The notes: generated by a model from the sequence alone, not told the origin. Positions 14,996 through 25,112 are shown, counted from the stretch's first letter. The stretch: 57,906 bases of DNA from Gammaproteobacteria bacterium UBA3067 (GCA_002366835.1 DFBZ01000053.1:1-57906), one strand, 5' to 3'. Made by a program: numbers and translations.

Positions 14996-17323
14996 ATGTC
15001 TCCCCGTGGTTTTACTGAGTGGTTGCTTTCTCACCGTATTTTGGTGCTTATTGCCTCATTTATCGTTTTAGTTGCGTGCGTATCAGGTGCTCTTCGCTTG
15101 GATTTCAGTGCCGACTACCGGGTGCTGTTCAGCGATAAAAACCCACAGCTAAAAGCGTTTGAAGAAATGGAGTCGATTTACGGGAAGCGCGATAACCTAA
15201 TGATCGCCGTGGCACCTGATGATGGGAACGTCTTCACTAAAAAAACACTCCAGGCCATTGCTTCAATTACTGAAAAAGCATGGGAGACCCCATATTCTGT
15301 TCGCGTGGATTCCGTTACCAATTTTCAGCACACTACAGCTGAAGAAGATGACTTGACGGTGGCTCCGTTGTTCGAAAATATCGACATGCTGAGCAATAAT
15401 GAGATAGAGGAGCGGCGCAAAATAGCCATCGCTGAGCCTCTGCTCTACAACCGTATGATCTCTGAAAAAGGTCATGTTGCGGCCATTAATATCATGATCA
15501 ATACGCCGGAAAATGCCAGCCTTGAGCAGCAGTTTGAAACGGTTAACTATGTACGTGATTTGATTAAAGAAGCAGAAGCGAATACATCAAATATTACTTA
15601 CTACCTCACCGGTGAAACATTGATGGGCTTCACCGCCATCGAAGCCGCCATGTATGACGGTCAGACACTTTTCCCCGTTATGTATCTTTTGATCCTAGTG
15701 ATCACCTACCTGTTTTTACGCTCGGCATGGGGCGTATTTTCAGTACTGATTGTTATCATGCTTTCCACTGCGGCGGCTATTGGCTTAACAGGCTGGGTTG
15801 GTATTCAGCTATCCACCTTATCGGCAATGGCCCCTATTATTATACTTACGCTTGCTGTCGCAGACAGCGTACATATTTTGGTGACCTTGTTTCAGGAAAT
15901 GTCTCATGGTGTTAATAAACGTGAAGCGATAGTGCGTTCTCTGGAAGTTAATCATCAGCCGATATTCCTGACCAGTGTGACAACAGCCATTGGCTTTATT
16001 TCTCTTAACTCCAGCGATGTGCCACCCTTTGGTGATATGGGTAATATCGTGGCAATGGGAGTACTGATGGCATGGTTTTATTCTGTTATTACCTTGCCGG
16101 TTATTCTCGATTATTTGCCACTAAAAGCCCGAGACCGATCTACGCGCAGTGAAGCTCTTATGGATCGCCTTGCTGATTACTCATTAAAACGCCGCAGTGA
16201 ACTAGGTGTCGCATTTTCTTTGATACTGATTTTTGGGGCGTATTGCAGCACCCTCAACCAGTTTAATGACCTGTTCCCAGAAATGTACGGCGAACAAATC
16301 ACCTTTCGTCAGCATACTGACTTTGTTCGGGAAAACCTCACCGGAGTAATGCAGATACATCACGCCATTCGTGCTAAAGAGGCAAATGGGGTTTACGAAC
16401 CAGAGTATTTACGCCAGCTTGATCGCCTGACTGATTGGTACGAAGACCAACCCGGCGTAACCCACGTGGAAAGCTACTCCTCCACCATTAAGCGAATTAA
16501 TAAATCCCTGCATGGTGACCAGAATTTGCACTATCGTATTCCCGACACCAGGGAAGAAGCGGCGCAATACCAGTTTTTGTTTGAGTTATCGCTGCCCTAT
16601 GGATTAGAGATGGAAAATATTCTCACCAGTGAGCGAGATGAAAGCCGACTCACTGTCACCATGGGAAATGTTGAATCCAGGGATCTGGTTATATTGGAAA
16701 GTCGGGCGAGGGCATTTGCAGAAAAGCACCTCCCCGATATTCAGCTAATGGAAGGAGTGGGTGCCTCGGTCATGATGGGGCACGCAGCAAGGCGTAACGG
16801 TGAATCGATGATGGTCGGCGCTCCCTTGGCCGTGATTATTATCTCAATTATCGTCATTATCTCTTTGCGCAGCTTTAAATTGGGAGTGCTCAGCCTGTTG
16901 CCGAACCTGGCTCCAGGGGTGATTGCCTTTGGTTTGTGGGGTGTATTAGATGGCAAGCTTGGAATCGCAGCCGCACCCACAGCAACCATTGCTTTTGGTA
17001 TCGTCGTGGACAATACCATTCACTTTTTTAGTAAATACTTACGGGCGAAGCGGGTGAATAGCTACTCCACCTCAGAAGCCATACATTATTCTTTTCATCG
17101 TGTGGGTACCGCTTTAGGCACTACCACAACAATTCTCGCCAGTGGTTTTCTGGTATTAACCTTGTCTGCCATGTCGCCTAATTTATTTATGGGGCTTATG
17201 ACAGCCCTTTCCTTGGTCATTTCTCTGGGCATTACCTATTTTATTCTACCGACAGTGCTTTCCTATATCGACAGGGATGAAGGTGCAGAAGAACAAAAAG
17301 AACAGCTGAAGAAAGCCGCATAG
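14996..17323 (+). CDS. MMPL/RND-superfamily transporter (copy 2)
   Basis: The 775-residue protein has the same duplicated MMPL layout as the copy at 4139: an N-terminal helix, a loop opening with FSADYRVLFSDKNPQL, and helix-4 Asp blocks LTLAVADSVHILV and AFGIVVDNTIHFFSKY. It starts 108 bases after the sensor kinase gene on the same strand, behind AAAAGGA, and may be read with the two-component operon. It lacks adjacent adaptor or outer-membrane channel genes. It is the closest of the three to copy 1 by length and motif wording. The substrate is unknown; lipid-like compounds are the usual cargo of MMPL proteins. Confidence 0.87.
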   Translation: MSPRGFTEWLLSHRILVLIASFIVLVACVSGALRLDFSADYRVLFSDKNPQLKAFEEMESIYGKRDNLMIAVAPDDGNVFTKKTLQAIASITEKAWETPYSVRVDSVTNFQHTTAEEDDLTVAPLFENIDMLSNNEIEERRKIAIAEPLLYNRMISEKGHVAAINIMINTPENASLEQQFETVNYVRDLIKEAEANTSNITYYLTGETLMGFTAIEAAMYDGQTLFPVMYLLILVITYLFLRSAWGVFSVLIVIMLSTAAAIGLTGWVGIQLSTLSAMAPIIILTLAVADSVHILVTLFQEMSHGVNKREAIVRSLEVNHQPIFLTSVTTAIGFISLNSSDVPPFGDMGNIVAMGVLMAWFYSVITLPVILDYLPLKARDRSTRSEALMDRLADYSLKRRSELGVAFSLILIFGAYCSTLNQFNDLFPEMYGEQITFRQHTDFVRENLTGVMQIHHAIRAKEANGVYEPEYLRQLDRLTDWYEDQPGVTHVESYSSTIKRINKSLHGDQNLHYRIPDTREEAAQYQFLFELSLPYGLEMENILTSERDESRLTVTMGNVESRDLVILESRARAFAEKHLPDIQLMEGVGASVMMGHAARRNGESMMVGAPLAVIIISIIVIISLRSFKLGVLSLLPNLAPGVIAFGLWGVLDGKLGIAAAPTATIAFGIVVDNTIHFFSKYLRAKRVNSYSTSEAIHYSFHRVGTALGTTTTILASGFLVLTLSAMSPNLFMGLMTALSLVISLGITYFILPTVLSYIDRDEGAEEQKEQLKKAA

Positions 17324-17431
17324 CTGCTCCCCGAGGGCATAAAGGTGCGAAAAAGATGTGCACCTAGTGTCGGTGGGCAGAATTTTGTTCTCCAATTGCG
17401 GTTTCTAGGTTAAACGTTTCAGGAGTTATTT

Positions 17432-18121
17432 GTGCCGAAAAATAGTATTAGCGTTACCGATGCCATAAAAACTCGTCGTTCCATTCGCGCATTTCTAGAT
17501 AAGCCGGTCGAAAAAAGCCTGATGGAAGAAGTACTTCAGCAGGCGGCAAGGGCACCCTCTGGCGGTAACCTACAGCCGTGGAAGGTTTACGCTATTTCTG
17601 GTGAAGTGCGTGATCAACTGGTGAATACGGTATCCGAAAAGCAAGCTACTAATCCCCTTGGTGATGGTAGTGAGTACAATATCTACCCGCCTGATTTAAA
17701 CGACCCTTACCGTTCACGACGACGGGATGTGGGTAATCAACTTTATCAATTAATCGGTATCCCCCGCGAAGATAAAGCGGCAAAGTTTGCACAGCTAGCA
17801 AAGAACTTTCAGTTTTTTGGTGCGCCAGTAGGCCTGATTTTTACCTTCGACAAACATATGGGCTTGGGGCAGCACGTTGACCTGGGGCTTTATATGCAAA
17901 ATGTATTATTACTGTGTAAAGAAAAAGGCCTTGATACCTGCGCTCAGGAAGCCTGGGCTGTTTGGCATCAAACCATTCGTGATGTAGTGGGTATTCCACA
18001 AAATGAGTTGGTATTTTGCGGAGTCGCGGTGGGTTACGCTGACCCCGGCGAAAAAATAAACGAACTGGTGAGCGAGCGCGCAAGCCTGGAAGAGTTTGCT
18101 CAGCTAAAAGGCTTTGATTAA
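17432..18121 (+). CDS. nitroreductase-family FMN oxidoreductase
   Basis: The 229-residue protein starts at GTG behind AGGAG (17421-17425). The N-terminal AIKTRRSIRAFLDKPV and ARAPSGGNLQPWKVY blocks are the FMN-phosphate and flavin-ring contacts of the nitroreductase family. The C-terminal half carries FCGVAVGYADP, near the usual GYP-type FMN-binding end. It is probably a cytosolic NAD(P)H-dependent reductase working as a dimer. It is not obviously linked to its neighbours. The hairpin GGTGC...GCACC upstream (17344-17364) lacks a T-run and is not a convincing terminator. Confidence 0.88.
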   Translation: MPKNSISVTDAIKTRRSIRAFLDKPVEKSLMEEVLQQAARAPSGGNLQPWKVYAISGEVRDQLVNTVSEKQATNPLGDGSEYNIYPPDLNDPYRSRRRDVGNQLYQLIGIPREDKAAKFAQLAKNFQFFGAPVGLIFTFDKHMGLGQHVDLGLYMQNVLLLCKEKGLDTCAQEAWAVWHQTIRDVVGIPQNELVFCGVAVGYADPGEKINELVSERASLEEFAQLKGFD

Positions 18122-18254
18122 ATTGAATGGTAAATAATGCACTTTTTCTGTGTGATGGATCAGACAGGAAAAAAGTATAACAGTGCACAGAAAGCCCCTC
18201 TTCTAAGTAGTAATGTTAGATGTTCTTATTGTCATCTTAAAGGAGAGTGTAGAA

Positions 18255-18434
18255 ATGCCGATTAGCAAAATCGTTGCAGTTGGTGGAGCCTTCATATTTG
18301 TCATCATTGCCGGTGAGTGGATTATGATGCAGTCTCATGGTAACAAAGGCGAAGCAGAGCTTCTCGGAATAGCGGGAAATATGGCTACTCTGGGAGTGAA
18401 TCAAGAAAAGCCGTCTTTACGAGGAGCGCTTTAA
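18255..18434 (+). CDS. small single-pass membrane protein
   Basis: The gene encodes 59 residues from the ATG at 18255, preceded by AAAGGAG, which decides this start over the ATG at 18213. One hydrophobic segment spans about residues 5-22 (IVAVGGAFIFVIIAGEWI), followed by a short polar tail. It converges with the large MMPL gene, with only 16 bases between stops. The strong ribosome-binding site is the main support for expression. Function unknown. Confidence 0.55.
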   Translation: MPISKIVAVGGAFIFVIIAGEWIMMQSHGNKGEAELLGIAGNMATLGVNQEKPSLRGAL

Positions 18435-18450
18435 AGCTAATCTTGCAAGC

Positions 18451-21009
18451 TTATTTGAGGCTTTTTTGCTCCTTGCCAAAGGGTTTAAAGAAGCGCAGTA
18501 GCTGTGGTAAAAGCGTTAAGTCAGCTGTTAGTGCAATAAGCATGGCCAGCCCTGTCAGCAAACCAAAATAAATAGTGGGTACGAAATTGGAAAGTACCAG
18601 AATGGAAAAGCCTAAAATAATGGTAATGGTTGTGTAATACATGGCATTACCAATGCTGCCGTGGCTGCGTAGTACGGCGGCATCATAATCGTAGTCTTTG
18701 ACGATTTCTATTTTAAAGCGATGGATATAGTGGATGGTATCATCTACCCCAATACCCACTGTGATGGCGGCAATGGTAATGGTCATCATATCCAGAGGAA
18801 TACCAGCCCAGCCCATAACTGCGAGTATTGTCATGGCGGAAACTATATTGGGGATAATGCCTACAATGCCGAGAGGGAGGGAGCGAAATATCACGGTGAA
18901 CATTGCAAAGATGGCCAGTAGCACGACCCCTAGTGTGAGTATTTGTGATTTAAACAGGCTCTTGAGCATATTGTTGTACATCACCAGCATACCGGAAAGG
19001 TGAATATCCTCTTCCGCAAGATCCAGCTCTTCAACCAAGCCCTGATGAATCGTTTTTAGTAACTCATCTCGTTTAAGGGTGGGGTCTGAATCTTTTACGC
19101 GAATAGAGAAACGTGCTTCATTTTCCTCGAAGGACACATAGGGTTTGACAATCATGTCGAGATATTCTTTCGGTAGTTTCTGGTAAACAAGGCCCAGTTC
19201 AAGGTTGGTGAGAGCTTTGTTTTCATTAAAGCTCTCTGCAATACGCATCATAGTGCTGATGGAAAGCACTTTTCCAGTATGGCTCAGCCCGTCAATAAAG
19301 TCATGGATTTGATGTAGCTTGGCCACTTTGCCTTGTGTGAACCAATATTTGCCAGGGTCACTGTCAGTCTCCACTTCAAAGTCATCACCAAAATCGGAAT
19401 CATTAAAAAAAGCCTCATCCGGATCTTCTTCTGTGGAGACGATTTCCTCTTCCTCTGTGTTGCCGAGTTTTACAATAACCTCCAGCGGAGTTGTCCCCCC
19501 CAGTTCTTTGTCAATCAGCGACATGCCCTGATGAATTTCTGTACTGCTATCAAAGTAATCAATAAAACTGTTTTCGACTTTGAGTTTCGAAAGCCCTACT
19601 AAGCTGAATATCAGTAGCAGCAGGGTAATTAAAAAAATGCGATTACCTAGCACCAGAGTACTACGACCAAAAACGAGGGCAGTGAGGCTGTGTTTGTGTT
19701 GTATCTTCATGGGTTTTGGTTTGGGCAGCAGTAATACAATGATGGGGAAAAGTGTAAAGTTAACGATAAAGGTTACTGCGATACCCATTACCATCATCCA
19801 GCCAAAATTAATCACGGGCACAATTTGACTGACTACCAAGGACGAGAAAGCAATCATGCTGGTGATGGTGGTATAAAAGCATGGCGCAAACATATGTCTC
19901 ACGGTTTCGCTTACCAGCTCTAGGTTACTCCAGTCGCTGTTTTCCGATAATAACTCTCGGTAGTGCACAACAAGGTGGATGGAGAGTGCCAGGGTAATAA
20001 TTAAAACCAAGGAAATAAAGTTGGAAGAGATCACCGTTACGCGCCAGTCTAGCAGCCCAAGCAAGCCCACCATCACCACGGAGGAGAAGCCGCAGCAGAT
20101 AAGTGGGATAACTACCCAGCGGAGTTGTCTGAAAATAACTGCCAGAGTGATCAACAAAAAGGCCGCCACTCCGATACCAAAGGTGGCTACATCATTGCGC
20201 ACATAAGTCATCATGTCGTCCGCAATCATAGGTACGCCACCGAGGTAGAGTTGGGCTCCGTTTCGGTAGTTTTTCATGGCATCCCGAATACGGGAGATAT
20301 CTCTATGTAAGGCCTTTGCCGATACGATTTTATAGTCGTCAAATTGTTTGCGAGTTTCTTTTAATTGATGTTGCTCGTCTATAGTGAGCCCAATTCGGCG
20401 CTTCTTATCTTCCAGCCCGTTACGGGTTTCAATAAAATCGCGATACTTGGTATCCACTTTAAAGTTCAATTGCATGGCCGTGGTGCGGCCATCTCTGCTG
20501 ACCAGTAAATCTTTATAGAGGGGGCTGGTGGTGAGTTCGGTGCGGGCTAGGGTCCTGTCAGTATCGAGGTCAAGTAAGGTACGGGTGTTTTCCGCCATTT
20601 CTGATAGGGGCGCAGGCGGGCTGCGTAGAAGAGGGATATCGAGATAAGAGTTAATGGACTCAACGCTATCGATGTCGCGTAGTTCATCACGGAGGCCCTT
20701 GATGGTGTTAAGGGCCCTGTCAGAAAACAGGTCGTACTCGGGGGTAAAGGTGATAAATACTGTTTCTCGTATGTCATAGCGTTTAGTAATAGTGCGCATA
20801 TAGGCCAGGGCGGGGTCATTCTCCAGCACTAGGGCATCGGAGGATGCATCGTACTGAAATTTTGGGATGTTCGTACTGATTGCCCCGCCAATTAGGAACA
20901 TAACAATAAGAGAAATAGCGGGGTGCTTCAGTATCAGTTTTTTGAACACAGAAAGGGCAGTGTTGGTCATCTGGGTAGTGGCTCTGTTTTTGGTATGCGT
21001 GACAGTCAA
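18451..21009 (-). CDS. MMPL/RND-superfamily transporter (copy 3)
   Basis: This is the largest of the three at 852 residues. A helix near residue 35 precedes a first periplasmic loop opening with FQYDASSDALVLENDP, the form seen in hydrophobe and hopanoid-type RND exporters. Helix-4 blocks are LVLIITLALSIHLVVHY and ITVGIGVDDTIHYIHR. In the first half the usual acidic residue is replaced by Ser, while the second half keeps the Asp-Asp pair. An unusual Glu/Asp-rich insertion (EEEEIVSTEEDPDEAFFND) sits in the second loop. The Met at residue 14 is an alternative start. It is a single gene and its downstream neighbour converges on it. Confidence 0.86.
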   Translation of the reverse strand: MTVTHTKNRATTQMTNTALSVFKKLILKHPAISLIVMFLIGGAISTNIPKFQYDASSDALVLENDPALAYMRTITKRYDIRETVFITFTPEYDLFSDRALNTIKGLRDELRDIDSVESINSYLDIPLLRSPPAPLSEMAENTRTLLDLDTDRTLARTELTTSPLYKDLLVSRDGRTTAMQLNFKVDTKYRDFIETRNGLEDKKRRIGLTIDEQHQLKETRKQFDDYKIVSAKALHRDISRIRDAMKNYRNGAQLYLGGVPMIADDMMTYVRNDVATFGIGVAAFLLITLAVIFRQLRWVVIPLICCGFSSVVMVGLLGLLDWRVTVISSNFISLVLIITLALSIHLVVHYRELLSENSDWSNLELVSETVRHMFAPCFYTTITSMIAFSSLVVSQIVPVINFGWMMVMGIAVTFIVNFTLFPIIVLLLPKPKPMKIQHKHSLTALVFGRSTLVLGNRIFLITLLLLIFSLVGLSKLKVENSFIDYFDSSTEIHQGMSLIDKELGGTTPLEVIVKLGNTEEEEIVSTEEDPDEAFFNDSDFGDDFEVETDSDPGKYWFTQGKVAKLHQIHDFIDGLSHTGKVLSISTMMRIAESFNENKALTNLELGLVYQKLPKEYLDMIVKPYVSFEENEARFSIRVKDSDPTLKRDELLKTIHQGLVEELDLAEEDIHLSGMLVMYNNMLKSLFKSQILTLGVVLLAIFAMFTVIFRSLPLGIVGIIPNIVSAMTILAVMGWAGIPLDMMTITIAAITVGIGVDDTIHYIHRFKIEIVKDYDYDAAVLRSHGSIGNAMYYTTITIILGFSILVLSNFVPTIYFGLLTGLAMLIALTADLTLLPQLLRFFKPFGKEQKSLK

Positions 21010-21227
21010 GAATATCGAAGAACTATAGCATGAGAAAGCTGAACGGGAGTTAGCGCTTGGGAAAGTTGGGCGATGGGAGTAAGAATTTCTCCCTAAGCTA
21101 TTTTATATTACGGAATGCGATACCCTAGAATATATAACTGCACAGTGGATGAGCGGGAAAAACAAGACGGGGATGAGTGATAGCTTTAGAAGATGAGTGC
21201 CTACCTCTAAGGTCGCACGTATGAGGT
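21010..21227. other. gene-free stretch distal to the CRISPR array
   Basis: This lies between the start of the MMPL gene and the decayed last CRISPR repeat. I see no open frame of useful size. It probably holds the promoter of the MMPL gene (minus strand) in its left part. No inverted repeat strong enough to report is present. Confidence 0.4.
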
Positions 21228-21245
21228 GGATAGGCTGGGAGATGC
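21228..21245 (-). repeat. decayed terminal CRISPR repeat (half)
   Basis: GGATAGGCTGGGAGATGC matches 16 of 18 bases of the repeat's right part (GGTTAGGCCGGGAGATGC). The other half is unrecognisable. A 34-base spacer-sized interval separates it from the first intact repeat. Degeneration of the leader-distal repeat is usual and confirms that the leader is on the cas2 side. Confidence 0.8.
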
Positions 21246-21279
21246 AACCTTGCAATTATTTAATTTACTTTTTACCGTA

Positions 21280-22960
21280 GTTTCAATCCGCTCCCGGCGG
21301 TTAGGCCGGGAGATGCGGTGGTGCGGGCATCGAAGGTGTACCTCCACACATGTTTCAATCCGCTCCCGGCGGTTAGGCCGGGAGATGCCCTGCCATGTTC
21401 CACCGCATGCGCCATACTGCAGGTTTCAATCCGCTCCCGGCGGTTAGGCCGGGAGATGCCGTTGCTGCGTTTCTGTTTTTTACTTCGATTGGTGTTTCAA
21501 TCCGCTCCCGGCGGTTAGGCCGGGAGATGCTTAACTTGCCGCCCTAATATTTAAACTATTTGGGGTTTCAATCCGCTCCCGGCGGTTAGGCCGGGAGATG
21601 CCCATCTTTCGGCGGCTCACCTTCGATCCACTTAATGTTTCAATCCGCTCCCGGCGGTTAGGCCGGGAGATGCAGAATCATCTATTACAGCCCCGGCATC
21701 ATTTAAAGTTTCAATCCGCTCCCGGCGGTTAGGCCGGGAGATGCCAGCAGTAACGTGGGCGAAGTGCGGTTCTACGACGTTTCAATCCGCTCCCGGCGGT
21801 TAGGCCGGGAGATGCCAAATGATTCAGGCGGAGTGTCTGCCCCATTAGCTGTGTTTCAATCCGCTCCCGGCGGTTAGGCCGGGAGATGCAGGGGATGACT
21901 GTTTCTTTTGTGCCTGATAATACAGTTTCAATCCGCTCCCGGCGGTTAGGCCGGGAGATGCATTGCCAGGGGTGGCTCTCCGATGGCATCGCAATGTTTC
22001 AATCCGCTCCCGGCGGTTAGGCCGGGAGATGCTCGTTAGCAAGCTGATTTCGTTCTTGAATTAATGTTTCAATCCGCTCCCGGCGGTTAGGCCGGGAGAT
22101 GCCACTTTGAGCTATCAAGATTGGGTCAAGTAAAAATGTTTCAATCCGCTCCCGGCGGTTAGGCCGGGAGATACGCTATTTGACTGCAGTGTTTTGTCTT
22201 CTTGTACTGGTTTCAATCCGCTCCCGGCGGTTAGGCCGGGAGATGCCCAATATCCTGGGCCATTATGCGTCCCTCGCCGTGTTTCAATCCGCTCCCGGCG
22301 GTTAGGCCGGGAGATGCATTTTAATCTTGATCGGCTCAATGCTTACAGTTAGGTTTCAATCCGCTCCCGGCGGTTAGGCCGGGAGATGCGAGCATGGATT
22401 ACACCAGGAGAAGCAGCTATGAACGTTTCAATCCGCTCCCGGCGGTTAGGCCGGGAGATGCACTTCGCTTTTACCATGCAGATCAGCGAATATCATGTTT
22501 CAATCCGCTCCCGGCGGTTAGGCCGGGAGATGCCTTCCTTAGCGCGTAATGGTCGCATATATCAGTGTTTCAATCCGCTCCCGGCGGTTAGGCCGGGAGA
22601 TGCACGAAAGCTTTTGCGAGCTGTTTCTTTGCCTGAATGTTTCAATCCGCTCCCGGCGGTTAGGCCGGGAGATGCTTAGGCAGGAAGTTTTATCTGCAGA
22701 CTGGCTTTTGTTTCAATCCGCTCCCGGCGGTTAGGCCGGGAGATGCACCTTCAAACTCCCCCACAACCCTAATTAAAAAACGTTTCAATCCGCTCCCGGC
22801 GGTTAGGCCGGGAGATGCCAGCTATGAGAGGTTATGCCGGCGAGCTAGGACTGTTTCAATCCGCTCCCGGCGGTTAGGCCGGGAGATGCGTTTCAAGGTG
22901 TAAAAGTATCGACATACGAAGAAGTTTCAATCCGCTCCCGGCGGTTAGGCCGGGAGATGC
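21280..22960 (-). CRISPR. type I-C CRISPR array: 24 intact 37-bp repeats, 23 spacers (plus one before the decayed repeat)
   Basis: Repeats start at 21280, 21352, 21423, 21494, 21565, 21637, 21708, 21779, 21853, 21925, 21996, 22066, 22138, 22210, 22281, 22353, 22425, 22497, 22567, 22639, 22710, 22782, 22853 and 22924. Spacers are 33-37 bases. The plus strand reads GTTTCAATCCGCTCCC...GGGAGATGC. In the transcribed (minus) sense the repeat begins GCATCTCCCGG and ends GGATTGAAAC, the I-C-type 3' end. The stem CTCCCGGC/GCCGGGAG encloses a six-base loop. The only intact-length variant is the copy at 22138 (ATAC for ATGC at its end). All spacers differ from each other by eye. Near-perfect repeat identity suggests recent activity. 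Confidence 0.98.
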
Positions 22961-23139
22961 AGCATAGCTGCAAGCTCATCATACCGATGAAGATTTTTGT
23001 TTAAAAGCGCGAAGGGAGATTTAGGGAAGAGTCGTTGCACTTTTTCACCAAGCCTTTTTATATATTGTCGTGCTGTTTCAAGGAGTTAATAGGATCGCGA
23101 TCTCATTGGATTTTTACCACCGCTGTAGGTTCGCGCGCC
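22961..23139 (-). promoter_or_regulatory. CRISPR leader
   Basis: This AT-rich, gene-free 179-bp interval lies between cas2 and the array. Because the array is transcribed on the minus strand and its decayed repeat is at the far end, this is the leader and holds the pre-crRNA promoter. A palindrome GATCGCGATC (23093-23102) is the only notable internal symmetry. The exact promoter is not resolved by eye. Confidence 0.7.
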
Positions 23140-23430
23140 TCATATAATCAGGGTGTCTTCAAAATCGGCGGCGGTAAATTTACCAAATTCGAGCACATTT
23201 TTCTCGAGTGGCTCGAGTATACGGTAGATGCGTAAACTATCCTCTTCTTCGTTAATTTCCGCTAACAGTTGCTGTTGGAGGAACTCATACTTCACTGCAT
23301 CGACCTTGCATTCAAATACAGACATTTGTACTCGCTGGCCGTAATTGAGGCAGGTTTTAGCAACGCGGCGCAAGCGTCGTCGACCTTCACTGGTAAGCGT
23401 TGATACATCGTAAGTGACCAATACCATCAT
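23140..23430 (-). CDS. cas2: CRISPR-associated endoribonuclease Cas2 (type I-C)
   Basis: The 96-residue protein has the family's N-terminal strand and metal-site Asp in MVLVTYDVST, the RRLRRVAKTCLNYGQRVQMSVFECKV core and a short acidic tail. Cas2 dimerises and bridges two Cas1 dimers in the spacer-integration complex. It is the last gene of the operon, six bases behind cas1, and abuts the leader. Length is normal and no catalytic or structural defect is visible. Confidence 0.96.
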   Translation of the reverse strand: MMVLVTYDVSTLTSEGRRRLRRVAKTCLNYGQRVQMSVFECKVDAVKYEFLQQQLLAEINEEEDSLRIYRILEPLEKNVLEFGKFTAADFEDTLII

Positions 23431-23436
23431 AGGGCT

Positions 23437-24471
23437 TTACCTCTGTAAAAAAGGGACATAGGCGTCAATGTCTTCACGCAGATAGCGAGCTAATAACCTT
23501 GCCTGGAGTTGCGCCAGCAAGCCAAGAGGGACTGGCTGTTCTAATACTGGGTGGATAAGGGTTTCCTGCTTTCGCTCTTGATAAGCAGTGATAACCGTTT
23601 TGCGGCCATTATCGTTGAGCATTACGGAACCGCCCTCACGACAGTCGAAATCTCTTTCTTTCAACTGCCCTCGGTTAATCAAGGTTAGCGCTAATCGATC
23701 GGCCATGACCGGGCGAAATTCTTCCATTAAATCTAGCGCTAGTGAATCACGTCCGGGGCGTGGCACGTGTAAAAAGCCCATTTGTGGGTCGAGGCCAACG
23801 GTTTCCAGTGCCGAGCGGCAATCCGATAAAACCAGGGCATAAAGGAATGAAATCAGTGCATTAAAGCGGTCTTTGGGTGGCCGCCGGTTCCGAGTGTTGA
23901 AGGAGAACGTATCCCGTATTGATTCGCGCATTACGGTGTTGAGTTGGCCAAAGTAGATGCGTGCCCCATCGCCTTCTAGCCCTCGCACAGTGTCGAGGGT
24001 GTCGGCGAATTCGAGCTTGCGAATATTGCCTTCGAGCAATTGTGTGGCTTTGTTGAGGGCAGTTTGCTCCTCTGCATGCTTGGATTCACGACTCGCGCGC
24101 ATCAACAGTTGGCGACTGTTGCGTAGCTTGCCGGCGATAAAGGCTTTGGCCAGGGTCAAGGCCTGATTTGCTTGTGCGGCTTTTTGAAACTGCACCTGCC
24201 GCAATAGAATATTGCCGTTAACCGGGCCTTGTAGACGAAAACGAAAATCACCATTGCGGCCCAACCAGACGACAGAGCGGCCGTCGTCGGCACAGCGGCC
24301 CATGAGTCCAGGGCTCATCATGGTATGACCAAACAGCACGAAGCCGCCGAGGTGATGCAGGGGTACTTGTAGACGTTTCTCTTTTTTGATCATTACGCAA
24401 ACAGTTTCCCCTTCGAGCCGTAAGTACGCGTCGGGGCTAGTGATATAAAGGGTATTGAGGTAAACGCTCAT
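23437..24471 (-). CDS. cas1: CRISPR integrase Cas1 (type I-C)
   Basis: The 344-residue protein inserts new spacers at the leader-proximal repeat. The metal-binding triad is visible: Glu in RGLEGDGARIYFGQL, His in GFLHVPRPGRDSL and the acidic residue of LDLMEEFRPVMADR. Length is typical for I-C Cas1. It starts five bases after cas4 ends and is followed by cas2 after six bases, so the three adaptation genes form a tight block. It looks intact. Confidence 0.97.
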   Translation of the reverse strand: MSVYLNTLYITSPDAYLRLEGETVCVMIKKEKRLQVPLHHLGGFVLFGHTMMSPGLMGRCADDGRSVVWLGRNGDFRFRLQGPVNGNILLRQVQFQKAAQANQALTLAKAFIAGKLRNSRQLLMRASRESKHAEEQTALNKATQLLEGNIRKLEFADTLDTVRGLEGDGARIYFGQLNTVMRESIRDTFSFNTRNRRPPKDRFNALISFLYALVLSDCRSALETVGLDPQMGFLHVPRPGRDSLALDLMEEFRPVMADRLALTLINRGQLKERDFDCREGGSVMLNDNGRKTVITAYQERKQETLIHPVLEQPVPLGLLAQLQARLLARYLREDIDAYVPFLQR

Positions 24472-24476
24472 AGTGC

Positions 24477-25112
24477 TTATTCATCCTCCGCTTGGTAGAG
24501 CTGCGCACTTAGCTTTTGGATTCTTTGCTGTGCCCTTGATATTTGCGGGAAGCAGGCATCAGTCATTGAGCAGCCATGGCAGCGCTGGGGTTGCTCGGTT
24601 GGAGGAGGCAATTTTTGTTGCTGAAATAGCCCTCGTACCAGAGCCGTATAATGCGCAACGTCGGCAATCAATTGTGGTGTGATAGCAACATTTCGCCGTC
24701 GTTTGGACTGAATGTGGTAAATAGCGCCACTGCTGACTTCCAGACCTTTCATTTCCTGTAAACACAGCGCCTGAGCTGCTAATTGCAGGTCGTCATTCGC
24801 CCACTTTTTCTTTTTGCCGTGCTTGTATTCCACCGGGAAAATAGTGCCATCGGGGTGAAACTCCACCACATCGCAACGGCCGCTAAGCCCCAGCTTATCC
24901 GACCAAACCGGCAGGGCAAATTCGATACGAATGCCTTGCTTTATTTCGTGTAGTACCTGGTCAACCCGCTCGTGCTCATGGGTGCCACGCATAGTATGCA
25001 CATTGTCAGTAAACTGCCCTTCGCTGTGTATTAGGTAGCAGCGCCGTGGGCAATAAAGGTATTGGTTAAGGGCGGAGATGGGGACGATTTCAAGCTCTGG
25101 GGTAGGGTTCAT
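24477..25112 (-). CDS. cas4: CRISPR-associated nuclease Cas4 (type I-C)
   Basis: The 211-residue RecB-like nuclease helps select and trim prespacers at the PAM. Iron-sulfur ligands are the N-terminal Cys of YLYCPRRCYL and the C-terminal CHGCSMTDAC group. Nuclease motifs are the Asp of GRCDVVEF, the Glu-Lys of FPVEYKHGK and the following QLAAQALCLQE. It begins 18 bases behind the parE-like toxin gene. That is unusual, because in most I-C loci cas4 follows cas7 directly. Confidence 0.95.
   Translation of the reverse strand: MNPTPELEIVPISALNQYLYCPRRCYLIHSEGQFTDNVHTMRGTHEHERVDQVLHEIKQGIRIEFALPVWSDKLGLSGRCDVVEFHPDGTIFPVEYKHGKKKKWANDDLQLAAQALCLQEMKGLEVSSGAIYHIQSKRRRNVAITPQLIADVAHYTALVRGLFQQQKLPPPTEQPQRCHGCSMTDACFPQISRAQQRIQKLSAQLYQAEDE

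Noticed and set aside
17343..17365. AGGTGC...GCACCT hairpin after the second MMPL gene as a terminator
   Set aside because: It has only a six-base stem, an 11-base loop and no T-run.
21226..22734. Several open frames with repeated SIRSRRLGRE or SPGLTAGSGLK peptides
   Set aside because: They are translations of the CRISPR repeats, not proteins.
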